In this document: one piece after another, positions 1 through 8,881 of the stretch | How positions within the stretch are numbered: position 1 is the first letter of the stretch | How the letters are laid out: each line of letters opens with the position of its first letter | NCBI GenBank assembly: GCA_011049795.1 | Contig: DRHD01000213.1 | Location: forward strand, 1-21,052 | Length of the DNA stretch: 21,052 nucleotides | Source: Porticoccus sp. | Lineage (GTDB): Bacteria; Pseudomonadota; Gammaproteobacteria; Pseudomonadales; Porticoccaceae | Reading direction: 5' to 3' | The notes under the pieces: model-generated | Databases searched by the model: none | What the model was told of the DNA's origin: nothing | What the model saw: the letters and a program-made list of their open reading frames with translations, nothing else | Translations under genes and position numbers: made by a program

Positions 1-957
<957 letters not shown>

Positions 958-1011
958 TCAAAAATGCAACTTAAAAAATGCCGGATAGCAAATAAGTCAT
1001 TGAAAAGAAAA

Positions 1012-1041
1012 GCTATAGTTGTTGCCGATAAGGCAAGACAA
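1012..1041 (-). promoter_or_regulatory. Candidate sigma-70 promoter of pyrG
   Basis: On the minus strand TTGTCT (1036-1041) and TATAGC (1012-1017) are separated by 18 bases. Each matches four of six consensus positions. The pair lies about 75 bases ahead of the pyrG ATG at 939. A small stem TTGCC/GGCAA (1022-1036, loop GATAA on the plus strand) falls in the spacer. The 233-bp tilS-pyrG gap is the largest break among the minus-strand genes apart from the rnhB-dnaE gap, which supports a separate start here. This is pattern matching only. Confidence 0.35.
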
Positions 1042-1050
1042 AGACCGGAG

Positions 1051-1070
1051 CCCATCTCGTTCAAGATGGG
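1051..1070 (-). terminator. Stem-loop between tilS and pyrG, possible weak terminator
   Basis: CCCATCT (1051-1057) and AGATGGG (1064-1070) form a perfect 7-bp stem with a 6-base loop, about 100 bases after the tilS stop. On the minus strand the stem is followed by a pyrimidine-rich tract (CTCCGGTCTTTGTCTT), not a true T run, so intrinsic termination would be weak. It could instead be an attenuating or RNA-stabilising hairpin just upstream of the candidate pyrG promoter. Confidence 0.35.
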
Positions 1071-1172
1071 ATGTCAGACTACCAGAAAGTGCCTTTTGTC
1101 TCAATCAATAAGTGTCTCAATTATTACTGACACCTAAGTGGCTGACGCCCCTCTCAGTGATTTATACCAAAA

Positions 1173-2501
1173 CTACGAAGGGAAGTACCATTGGATAGTA
1201 ATACCCTGCTCACCTTCGACAACTGAAAACTCATCACAGACCCACAGATCCCCCACCGCTGCCAACTGGCCTTCCAGATAAATGAGTGGTACCCGATGAC
1301 GCAACCAAGGCTCCAGACCATATTCCTGAAATAATTTTTTAAGGGTATTGGAGCCATTACGCCCAACAGGTGTACAGCGTTCACCGCCGCTTCGGAACCG
1401 AACGTCGACCACACTGCCTTCTGCCAACCTCAACCCTCTACCCGGCTCAGTCGTAGTGAGTAGCTGGCTATTATCAGGAAGAACCAAGTCTTCACTCGTT
1501 TTCCACGTCAAAGACTCCGGCAGTTGATCCGGTGTATCAACATCCACGGGCAACAGATAAAGCCGCCGATGAAAACGACGTAACTGTACGCCAGCCCAAC
1601 TGACCAATGGCTCTGCATCCTGACGGGCTGGTAACAGTTCATGTAACACGGTATCCACAATGCGATGACCTGGCTGAGGTAATTGGTGCTGTCCTGCCCA
1701 GTGTCGCAGTAAATTTCCCTGCCGAGAGACATCCAACGTCATCATTGGCTCAAGGGCAATGCTCCAGCCAATACGCTCTGGTCGCTCGTAAACAGCAATT
1801 AAATCCTGTGCAGCTAGAATCTCTACCAGCTGGTCCGTCTCTCCACAAAGGGCTGCGCTATGTGCAACTCTGGCAGGGTAGTCAGACCACCGCTCTGCGA
1901 TAACTGGCACCACCTTCTTACGTAAAAAATTTCGATCAAAGGAAAGGTCTTCGTTACTTTCATCCTCGATCCAGTTTAGGCCTTCCGCTTTAGCATATTC
2001 CTCGAGTTCAACTCGGGTATACGATAATAAGGGCCGAAGTAATTCACCCTCACCCAATGATCGAGCCTGAGGCATACCAGCCAACCCTTTTGGGCCACTA
2101 CCGCGTAATAGTCGATATAGTACCGTTTCTACCTGGTCATCAGCATGATGGGCTAACAACATCAAATCAGAGGGCATGAGTAACTTTTCGAAGATAGAAT
2201 AACGGGCTTCCCGGGCCGCCTGCTCCAAACCTTGACCACTATTCTCGACAGTCACCGTTTCAGCTACCATCGAGACACAGAGCTCATCACAACAAGACTG
2301 ACAATGCTGTTGCCAAGCATCGGCGTTTCCGGACAGCTGATGATTGATATGAACTGCCGTTATAGATTCCGCCCCCAGTAATTTAACGAGTGCGTGGAGT
2401 AACACGTGCGAATCCAACCCCCCGCTATAACCAAGGTAACAGTGGCCGGCTGCACTTATTTTTGGAACATGAGGGGCAAGGTAATCAGGGGAAAAAGGCA
2501 T
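1173..2501 (-). CDS. tilS: tRNA(Ile)-lysidine synthetase TilS
   Basis: TilS is a cytosolic enzyme that uses ATP and lysine to convert C34 of the CAU-anticodon tRNA-Ile to lysidine, switching it to read AUA. The N-terminal PP-loop ATPase shows SGGLDS at residues 26-31, then HINHQLSG and HHADDQVETVLYRLLRGSG. The C-terminal TilS substrate-binding domain is recognisable by VRFRSGGER, LKKLFQEYGLEPWLR and the AVGDLWVC close. Length from this start is 442 residues, as in the E. coli family. I chose ATG at 2501, which puts the PP-loop at the family position. A GTG at 2522 would add seven residues but has no ribosome-binding site. The gene sits downstream of accA in the standard cluster, but here the divergent plus-strand GAF gene separates the two, so tilS must have its own promoter in the 2502-2852 gap. 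Confidence 0.96.
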   Translation of the reverse strand: MPFSPDYLAPHVPKISAAGHCYLGYSGGLDSHVLLHALVKLLGAESITAVHINHQLSGNADAWQQHCQSCCDELCVSMVAETVTVENSGQGLEQAAREARYSIFEKLLMPSDLMLLAHHADDQVETVLYRLLRGSGPKGLAGMPQARSLGEGELLRPLLSYTRVELEEYAKAEGLNWIEDESNEDLSFDRNFLRKKVVPVIAERWSDYPARVAHSAALCGETDQLVEILAAQDLIAVYERPERIGWSIALEPMMTLDVSRQGNLLRHWAGQHQLPQPGHRIVDTVLHELLPARQDAEPLVSWAGVQLRRFHRRLYLLPVDVDTPDQLPESLTWKTSEDLVLPDNSQLLTTTEPGRGLRLAEGSVVDVRFRSGGERCTPVGRNGSNTLKKLFQEYGLEPWLRHRVPLIYLEGQLAAVGDLWVCDEFSVVEGEQGITIQWYFPS

Positions 2502-2678
2502 AATAACTCTACAACCAATCACTCAAATACAGCATGACAAGATACGCAATAAAGGCGGGAATTAATAGTTCTAGTCAAAAACGACGAGTCCTTTAGGGAG
2601 CAAATAAAAGCCTTCTGTCGTTTTCTACAATCCACCCTATGCGCCCCATTCAGCCTCATCAACACTCAAAGAATCACT

Positions 2679-2757
2679 CATTATCAGCACCCATGCTACT
2701 TCATTGCTACCGGTGTAATGAAATGGCCAATTAAATCATTGCAACCGGCATTATCAG
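2679..2757. repeat. Short direct repeats with 35/70-bp spacing upstream of the GAF gene
   Basis: TCATTGCTACCGG (2701-2713) recurs as TCATTGCAACCGG (2736-2748), with one mismatch and 35 bp start to start. CATTATCAG occurs at 2679-2687 and again at 2749-2757, exactly 70 bp apart, the second copy directly following the second 13-mer. TTCATT (2700-2705) and AATGAA (2717-2722) also form an inverted repeat around ACCGGT. The arrangement resembles a set of binding sites for a protein. No known operator consensus is recognised. Confidence 0.55.
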
Positions 2758-2776
2758 GAGACCCAAGTGACCTCTG

Positions 2777-2812
2777 TTTTTGTACAAAAAGTGTCAATTC
2801 AGTGTCTATACT
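2777..2812 (+). promoter_or_regulatory. Candidate promoter with a palindromic operator for the GAF gene
   Basis: TTTTTGTACAAAAA at 2777-2790 is a perfect 14-bp palindrome. It is followed by TATACT at 2807-2812, a five-of-six match to the sigma-70 -10 box, about 40 bases ahead of the chosen start. At 17-base spacing the -35 position is ACAAAA, a poor match, and TTGTAC at 2780-2785 would need a 21-base spacer. The palindrome therefore covers the -35 region, as expected for a repressor site or for an activator that replaces -35 contacts. Confidence 0.45.
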
Positions 2813-2852
2813 TAGTAACAAGGAATTAAATACATAATATCGGGGGATGTGG

Positions 2853-4169
2853 ATGTCTGTAGAACCTACCATCATAGTGCCGAATGCATCGACAAGAACT
2901 CAGCTGACACCAAGTGCTCTTCAGCAGGAGAATGAACTGTTCCGTGGTAGTGGTGGTATTAGTGAGGGGAACCGGGCGTTGGGGTTTAAACCCGCTTTTT
3001 ATGATATGGAAACGGGTACTCCACATACATCCAAATTTGCCAATGGCCTTGAGGCACCTATGCATTTACTGGATGGCCTGCCCAATGAACTAGTGGAGTC
3101 TCGTCTCGAAAATGGCAAGGTGGCAGCAGTAAAACCCGGTGTGATTTCCGGCTTTGTACAAAACGATCACTTCTACACACGGGAGCAAGCCGCGCTGACT
3201 ACTGCACAATTAATTTCTCGTACTCAAATGCTGAGCAATCCCCTACAACACAATCAACTACTTGCTGCCTGGGAACGTTTTGTGGTCGACCAGGATTACC
3301 CTACAGATTTAATACGCCCCGTTGTGGAAGATTCATGGCGCCGATGCCACCAATTTGAACTTGATCCGGAGTTGCGCCACGCACCTATCATTTCCGACAA
3401 AGGCCAACTTGAATACTCCCATTACCTTCATTCAGATTTACTGAGTGCAGCTCGACCCATATTAGAACGCGCCAAAGAACATTTATATCGCTCCGATAGC
3501 TTAATCCTTCTGGCAGATGCTGGAGGGATGATTCTGGATGTGAGAGCAGATCCCCACGTGATCACCAGTGCCGGTAATATTAATTTGATTGAAGGTGGCA
3601 TCTGGAGCGAAGAGGTAGCTGGTACTAATGCTATTGGTACTGCATTAGCAGCCGCTGAGCCCGTGCAATTGTATGGTGCCGAGCATTTCTGTGCGGGCAT
3701 TAAACACTGGACCTGTTCTGCCGATGTTATTAGAGACCCCCATGACGGTATGATTTTGGGTGCAATAGATCTCTCGGGTTTAACCGATTCCTACCAAAGC
3801 AATGCTCTCGATTTTGCCATCATGGCAACCCGGTTGATCGAAGCTAATTTAGCCAGTGAATACTTCCGATCTCGTGAGAAGGTGATTGAAGCCACCAAAA
3901 ATATGTTTGAGGGTTGGAAGAATGAAGGGCTACTGGCCTTTGACCGACGCGGTAGGCTGGTTAAAGCAAATCAATTTTCACATCAGGCTCTTGAGGAACT
4001 AGGGGCTGACTTAGCACTGACACCAGAATGCCGTGTCCCAGCTCTGGATCTTGATGCACCGGCTACATCGATAGAAACACCAGAATGGCTGAAAATGCCT
4101 CTACGTCTACCTATAAAACTAAAAAATGAGGAAGTGGGTACATTGATTGTGCTGTCTGTCCATCACTAA
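2853..4169 (+). CDS. Orphan GAF-domain sensor protein, AcoR-like sensory half without AAA+ or HTH
   Basis: The exact function is unknown. Residues 1-30 are low-complexity. Residues 35-113 form a compact domain (GFKPAFYD, FANGLEAPMHLLDGLP, GKVAAVKPGVISGFV, FYTREQAA) that resembles a short conserved proteobacterial protein. Residues 155-175 carry the SWRRC signature with DPEL that opens AcoR-type (COG3284) regulators. Residues 190-335 are the GAF domain, with GTNAIGTALA, GAEHFC, WTCSA and GAIDLSG. Residues 355-435 look PAS-like (LLAFDRRGRLVKAN). AcoR relatives continue into a sigma-54 AAA+ module and a Fis-type helix-turn-helix; this 438-residue protein stops where those would begin, and no such sequence follows in any frame. 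GGGGG at 2842-2846 sits six bases before the ATG at 2853 and directly abuts the ATG at 2847, so 2853 is preferred. The gene is convergent with accA, 65 bp apart, with no clear terminator. It is probably a signal sensor acting through a partner protein. Confidence 0.85.
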   Translation: MSVEPTIIVPNASTRTQLTPSALQQENELFRGSGGISEGNRALGFKPAFYDMETGTPHTSKFANGLEAPMHLLDGLPNELVESRLENGKVAAVKPGVISGFVQNDHFYTREQAALTTAQLISRTQMLSNPLQHNQLLAAWERFVVDQDYPTDLIRPVVEDSWRRCHQFELDPELRHAPIISDKGQLEYSHYLHSDLLSAARPILERAKEHLYRSDSLILLADAGGMILDVRADPHVITSAGNINLIEGGIWSEEVAGTNAIGTALAAAEPVQLYGAEHFCAGIKHWTCSADVIRDPHDGMILGAIDLSGLTDSYQSNALDFAIMATRLIEANLASEYFRSREKVIEATKNMFEGWKNEGLLAFDRRGRLVKANQFSHQALEELGADLALTPECRVPALDLDAPATSIETPEWLKMPLRLPIKLKNEEVGTLIVLSVHH

Positions 4170-4234
4170 TCATGCACCACTTTCACGACAAGAATGACGT
4201 CTAGCAACCTGTTACATACACTATTTATGTGCAC

Positions 4235-5185
4235 TCAAGGATTACCGTAGCTCATCAGCCTCTGATAGCGGCTTTCCAGGAGTTCATCAAGAGGCACTTG
4301 CTGAAGATTCTCCACTTGAACAATAAGACGCTCCTTCAATGTTGCTGCCATAGCTTCAATATCGCGGTGAGCACCACCAAGGGGTTCTGGGATAGTTTCA
4401 TCAACAATACCGAAATCTTGCAAAATAGATGATGTAACGCCCATGGCTTCAGCCGCTTCTGGGGCTTTATCCGAGGTCTTCCAGATAATATTGGCACAAC
4501 CCTCTGGGGAAATTACAAAGTAGGTGGAGTACTGCAACATATTAAGATAATCACCCACACCGATGGCCAAAGCGCCACCCGAGCTACCCTCACCTATCAC
4601 AGTACAAATTATGGGTGTTCTCAAACGAGACATGACTGCCAAGTTTTGCGCAATGGCTTCACTAATCCCCCGCTCTTCAGAATCGATGCCAGGATAGGCA
4701 CCGGGTGTGTCAATCAGGGTGATCACTGGCATTTTAAAACGTTCTGCCATTTCCATCAGGCGCATTGCCTTACGGTAACCCTCCGGCTTTGGCATGCCAA
4801 AATTACGATAGACTTTCTCGTTGACACCGCGACCCTTTTCTTCACCAATCACCATCACGGGCTTACCATCAAGTCGGGCTACGCCACCGACGATGGCTTT
4901 ATCATCACCAAAGTGACGGTCGCCGTGTAATTCATCGAAGCCTGTAAAAATACGGCTTATATAATCTGTGGCATAGGGACGCTGAGGGTGGCGAGCTACT
5001 TGTACAATTTGCCAAGCAGTAAGGTCAGAATAGAGTTTTTCTGTAAGCCTGTGGCTTTTATCCCTGAGCTTAGTCACTTCATCGGTAATGTTAAGTTCGT
5101 TGTCATTACCGACCAGCTGCAGCTCCTCAATCTTGGCCTCAAGCTCTGCAATGGGTTGTTCAAAATCCAGATAATTCAGATTCAT
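4235..5185 (-). CDS. accA: Acetyl-CoA carboxylase carboxyltransferase alpha subunit
   Basis: AccA pairs with AccD to move the carboxyl group from carboxybiotin to acetyl-CoA, giving malonyl-CoA, the first committed step of fatty-acid synthesis in the cytosol. The 316 residues match the family (319 in E. coli). The N-terminal coiled segment starts [19 protein letters not shown]. The carboxyltransferase core shows [37 protein letters not shown] split across the CoA site, [10 protein letters not shown], and the oxyanion-hole stretch [17 protein letters not shown] at 5185 follows AAGG at suitable spacing. The gene lies 134 bp downstream of dnaE, as in relatives; accD is not in the window. The expected neighbour tilS is displaced by the plus-strand GAF gene. 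Confidence 0.97.
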   Translation of the reverse strand: MNLNYLDFEQPIAELEAKIEELQLVGNDNELNITDEVTKLRDKSHRLTEKLYSDLTAWQIVQVARHPQRPYATDYISRIFTGFDELHGDRHFGDDKAIVGGVARLDGKPVMVIGEEKGRGVNEKVYRNFGMPKPEGYRKAMRLMEMAERFKMPVITLIDTPGAYPGIDSEERGISEAIAQNLAVMSRLRTPIICTVIGEGSSGGALAIGVGDYLNMLQYSTYFVISPEGCANIIWKTSDKAPEAAEAMGVTSSILQDFGIVDETIPEPLGGAHRDIEAMAATLKERLIVQVENLQQVPLDELLESRYQRLMSYGNP

Positions 5186-5241
5186 ATCGCCTTGTTGTCC
5201 CTATATTTACTGTCGAGCAATAGTATTTTCAGCCAAGTGAA

Positions 5242-5268
5242 GGTTATCCTGTAACCCTCGTTAGGGTT
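5242..5268 (-). promoter_or_regulatory. Two mutually exclusive small stems in the accA leader
   Basis: AACCCT (5253-5258) and AGGGTT (5263-5268) form a perfect 6-bp stem with a 4-base loop. GGTTA (5242-5246) and TAACC (5252-5256) form a second 5-bp stem that uses four of the same bases (5253-5256), so only one can form at a time. They lie about 60-80 bases ahead of the accA start, between dnaE and accA. There is no T run, so this is not a standard terminator. The stems are short and could be chance. Confidence 0.25.
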
Positions 5269-5319
5269 CCACCAATTGTACTAACAGTGCATGGTAATTC
5301 ATAGCCAATAGCGCTTCTT

Positions 5320-8300
5320 CTAGAACCTAAGATGCACACTATCCAACCCAAATAACTCCCGAAGTTTATGCAGTAAGTCATCCTCTGGCGCTACCAACCA
5401 TTGCTCTCCCAGCGCTATTTCACCCACAGCAGAACCGGAGGTATAACTGATGCGTATGGGGCAATCACCTTGTTGATAAGGCGCTAAAATATCTGCCAGC
5501 TGTTCAATACCTGAGCCATTCAGCCTTTCCTCATTTGCGTCAATATCAATGCCTTTGAGATAATTCACTCGAGCTTCGAAGAGACTTTTTACTTGAGTAG
5601 CTCGCATTTTAAGGCCACCCGTATAATCATCCTCGGTAACCTGACCCTCCAATACAAGAAGTGCATCTTTCACAATTTTATCGCGATATTCCTGAAAGGC
5701 ATCAGCAAAAATGGCCACATCGATTCGGCCACTAGAATCATCCAGTGTAATCACTGCCATATTGTCGCCGCGACGGGTTTTGATAACCCGTAAATCCACT
5801 ACCAGACCAGCAGCCATCTGTTTATTTCTATCGGGTTTAAGATCAACAATCCTGCCGCCCACGAAATGAGCCAACTCTTCCTTGTACTCATCTATCGGAT
5901 GACCCGTAAGATAAAGGCCTAGTGTCTCTTTTTCACCACGCAACCGTTCTTTGGACGTGTTACTACGAATTCGACGGAAGCTTTGATAGCCAATCTCAGG
6001 GGCACTCTCCTGTGGTGTCGCACCAAACAAATCGCTCATACCGCAATCTGTATTACGGGTCATCTGTTCTGCCATTTTTACAGCTTCTTCCATAGCAGCT
6101 AGCATTACAGCACGACGATAGCCGATATCTCCCTCTGGACCAATGTTGTCCATCGCGCCTGCACGAATCAACGCTTCCAGTGCTCGCTTATTAATCTTCC
6201 TGCCATCTACTCTCGCACAGAAGTCAAACAGGTCTTTAAATGGGCCACCCTCCTCCCTGGCAACAATAACCCCCTCTACAGGCCCTTCACCTAGTCCCTT
6301 AATTGCACCAAGCCCATAGATCACTTCACCTTTATCAGACACCGTAAAGGAAAACTTACCTCGATTCACATCCGGAGGTAACAACGGCAAATTGAGTGCA
6401 TGACATTCATCATTCAGCGTCACCACTTTGTCGGTATTTTGCATATCTGCCGATAATACAGCTGCCATAAATTCAGCGGGATAATGCGCTTTTAGCCAAG
6501 CGGTCTGATAGGCCAGTAACGCATAGGCAGCTGAGTGAGATTTGTTAAAACCGTATCCGGCAAATTTTTCTACCAAATCGAAAATCTTGATCGCTAGATC
6601 AGGATCGATACCCTGATTTTTTGCGCCCTCTTCAAAGATGACCCGTTGTTTGGCCATTTCTTCCGGCTTTTTCTTACCCATAGCACGGCGAAGCATGTCC
6701 GCACCGCCCAATGTATAACCTGCCAGAACCTGGGCAATCTGCATGACCTGTTCTTGGTAAACAATGACGCCATAAGTGGGCTCAAGCACCGGCTTGAGGC
6801 ATTGATGTTGAAATTTGGCATCGGGGTAAGCAACTTCAGCTCGCCCATGCTTACGGTTGATAAAGTCATCGACCATGCCCGACTGAAGAGGACCTGGGCG
6901 GAATAGCGCCACCAACGCCACAATATCCTCAAAACAAGCCGGCTCAACCCGTTTGATTAGATCTTTCATACCCCGTGATTCAAGCTGGAAAACAGCGGTA
7001 GTTTCAGCTCGTTGCATCAGGCCATAGGTAGCAGGGTCATCTAATGGAATGTTCTCAATTACAAGGGCATCCTCGCCTACTCCCTTGCGTCCGTCATTCA
7101 CCATCTTCACCGCCCAATCAATGATGGTGAGCGTACGCAAGCCAAGGAAGTCAAACTTGACCAACCCCACTGACTCGACATCATCTTTATCAAACTGGGT
7201 AACAAGCCCCTCACCCATTTCATCACAGTACAGGGGTGAGAAGTCAGTCAACATGGTCGGAGCAATAACAACACCACCGGCATGTTTCCCTACATTACGG
7301 GTAATGCCTTCAAGCTGTAGGGCCATTTCCCAGATTTCCTGGGCCTCTTCATCGTTATCTAAGAACTCTTTTAATACCTCTTCCTGCTCCAATGCCTTTT
7401 CAAGGGTCATACCGATATCAGGAGGGATCATTTTTGATAATTTATCGGCCAATCCATAAGGTTTTCCCTGAATCCGAGCGACATCACGCACCACAGCCTT
7501 GGCTGCCATCGTGCCAAAAGTAATAATTTGAGATACCGCATCACGGCCATATTGATCGGCCACATAGGCAATGACTCTATCCCTGTTATCCATACAGAAA
7601 TCAATATCAAAGTCGGGCATAGAGACGCGCTCAGGATTTAGAAATCGCTCAAACAGCAAGTCATATTCCAACGGATCAAGATCAGTAATACCAAGCGAAT
7701 AGGCGACCACTGAACCAGCACCTGAACCACGGCCTGGCCCCACAGGGATATCGTTCTCTTTGGCCCAACGAATAAAATCCATCACGATAAGAAAGTAACC
7801 GGGGAACCCCATTTGGATAATAATATCCAGTTCAAAGCGCAAACGGTCCAAGTAAGTCTGTTGTCGAGCCTGATAATCTTCCGCTGATTTATTAAGAATT
7901 TTATCCAGCCGGTTTTCCAGGCCCTCAAGAGAAAGCTTCTCAAAGAAACTATCGGTGGTCATACCCTCCGGGATAGGATATTCAGGTAGAAAGTGTTCAC
8001 CGAGTTTGAGATTTAAGGTGCAGCGACGGGCAATTTCGAGGCTGCTCTCAAGAGCCTCCGGAATATCACTGAACAATTCAACCATTTCCTCGGGTGAACG
8101 TAGGTATTGCTCATCACTGTATCGATGCTCACGGCGTGGGTCGCCCAGGACCCGCCCCTCAGAAATACAGACTCTGGCCTCATGAGCTTCAAATTGCTTA
8201 GCCTCAAGAAACCTTACATCGTTCGTAGCCACCACAGGGCAATTGCTTTCAGCTGCCAATGCAACGGCAGCATGAATAAAGTCTTCTTCCTTAGCACGGC

Positions 8301-8814
8301 CTGTTCTTGTCAGTTCAAAATAAGTTCGATCAGGGAAATCTCTCAACCAACCCTGAAAAAGCTCATTAGCCTGCTCTGGTTTATTGGAGAGTAACGCCTG
8401 CCCCACATCACTCAGACGTCCGAAGAGAAGTATTAAGCCGTCAGAGGCTTCGCTTATCCACTGCCGTTGAACAAAGGGTTTTCCCTGTACTTGGCCTTCC
8501 TGATAGGCACGAGAAATCAATTTAGTGAGATGGCTGTAACCCTGTTGATTCAAAACCAGAAGTGTCACCCAGCTGGGAGCCCCATCTTCAATGGGGTTCA
8601 ATACCTGAAGGTCTGCTCCGCAAATAGGCTTTATACCCGCATTCTGAGCTGCCTTATAAAATTTAACCAAACCAAAAAAGTTGGCAACATCGGTTAATGC
8701 AACGGCAGGCATACCCATTTGAGCGACCCGCTGAACCAATGGCTTGATCCGCACGATGCCATCCACCATTGAATATTCACTGTGCAAACGGAGATGAACG
8801 AAGGGTGCTTCCAT
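5320..8814 (-). CDS. dnaE: DNA polymerase III alpha subunit
   Basis: This is the catalytic subunit of the replicative polymerase. At 1164 residues it matches E. coli DnaE (1160). The N-terminal PHP domain opens with FVHLRLHSEYSMVDG. The polymerase aspartates fall at the E. coli positions: D401 and D403 in MPDFDIDFCMD, and D555 in LVKFDFLGL. The fingers region has GVIVYQEQVMQIA and GYGFNKSHSAAYALLAYQTAWLKAHYP. The helix-hairpin-helix region and an OB fold (VITLDDSSGRIDVAIFAD) follow. The internal clamp-binding motif reads MSDLF (926-930), where E. coli has QADMF, so the leading glutamine is absent. AAAGGA lies 14 bases from the ATG at 8814, farther than usual; an in-frame CTG at 8820 would be 8 bases away, but ATG is kept by alignment. 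Confidence 0.98.
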   Translation of the reverse strand: MEAPFVHLRLHSEYSMVDGIVRIKPLVQRVAQMGMPAVALTDVANFFGLVKFYKAAQNAGIKPICGADLQVLNPIEDGAPSWVTLLVLNQQGYSHLTKLISRAYQEGQVQGKPFVQRQWISEASDGLILLFGRLSDVGQALLSNKPEQANELFQGWLRDFPDRTYFELTRTGRAKEEDFIHAAVALAAESNCPVVATNDVRFLEAKQFEAHEARVCISEGRVLGDPRREHRYSDEQYLRSPEEMVELFSDIPEALESSLEIARRCTLNLKLGEHFLPEYPIPEGMTTDSFFEKLSLEGLENRLDKILNKSAEDYQARQQTYLDRLRFELDIIIQMGFPGYFLIVMDFIRWAKENDIPVGPGRGSGAGSVVAYSLGITDLDPLEYDLLFERFLNPERVSMPDFDIDFCMDNRDRVIAYVADQYGRDAVSQIITFGTMAAKAVVRDVARIQGKPYGLADKLSKMIPPDIGMTLEKALEQEEVLKEFLDNDEEAQEIWEMALQLEGITRNVGKHAGGVVIAPTMLTDFSPLYCDEMGEGLVTQFDKDDVESVGLVKFDFLGLRTLTIIDWAVKMVNDGRKGVGEDALVIENIPLDDPATYGLMQRAETTAVFQLESRGMKDLIKRVEPACFEDIVALVALFRPGPLQSGMVDDFINRKHGRAEVAYPDAKFQHQCLKPVLEPTYGVIVYQEQVMQIAQVLAGYTLGGADMLRRAMGKKKPEEMAKQRVIFEEGAKNQGIDPDLAIKIFDLVEKFAGYGFNKSHSAAYALLAYQTAWLKAHYPAEFMAAVLSADMQNTDKVVTLNDECHALNLPLLPPDVNRGKFSFTVSDKGEVIYGLGAIKGLGEGPVEGVIVAREEGGPFKDLFDFCARVDGRKINKRALEALIRAGAMDNIGPEGDIGYRRAVMLAAMEEAVKMAEQMTRNTDCGMSDLFGATPQESAPEIGYQSFRRIRSNTSKERLRGEKETLGLYLTGHPIDEYKEELAHFVGGRIVDLKPDRNKQMAAGLVVDLRVIKTRRGDNMAVITLDDSSGRIDVAIFADAFQEYRDKIVKDALLVLEGQVTEDDYTGGLKMRATQVKSLFEARVNYLKGIDIDANEERLNGSGIEQLADILAPYQQGDCPIRISYTSGSAVGEIALGEQWLVAPEDDLLHKLRELFGLDSVHLRF

Positions 8815-8881
8815 GAGCAGGGTATTGTTCCTTTATTTCAGTGGGTTATCGTTAAATGAGCCTATCTTCAAATAGACTTGG

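Larger units (their letters stand above)
2502..2852. promoter_or_regulatory. Divergent control region between tilS and the GAF gene
   Basis: This 351-bp gap holds no credible coding frame. Facing tilS, a TTGACT hexamer (2573-2578, minus strand) is a possible -35 but no good -10 follows at normal spacing. AAAACGAC (2578-2585) and GTCGTTTT (2617-2624) form an inverted repeat 31 bases apart. Facing the GAF gene there are direct repeats at 2679-2757, a 14-bp palindrome at 2777-2790 and TATACT at 2807-2812. The density of repeats suggests regulated transcription of the plus-strand gene. Confidence 0.5.

Noticed and set aside
2578..2624. AAAACGAC/GTCGTTTT as a terminator upstream of tilS
   Set aside because: No gene ends here; the region lies between two divergent starts and the 31-base spacer makes a weak stem.
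2725..2743. TGGCC...TTGCA resembling a sigma-54 -24/-12 promoter ahead of the GAF gene
   Set aside because: There are 14 bases between the GG and GC pairs; sigma-54 promoters need 10 with little tolerance.
4170..4234. Bidirectional terminator between the convergent GAF gene and accA
   Set aside because: Only weak short pairing (around ACATA...TATGT) and no T run on either strand.
4229..4432. Plus-strand frame after the GAF gene as its missing helix-turn-helix
   Set aside because: The translation has no HTH or Fis-like pattern and lies antisense to the conserved end of accA.
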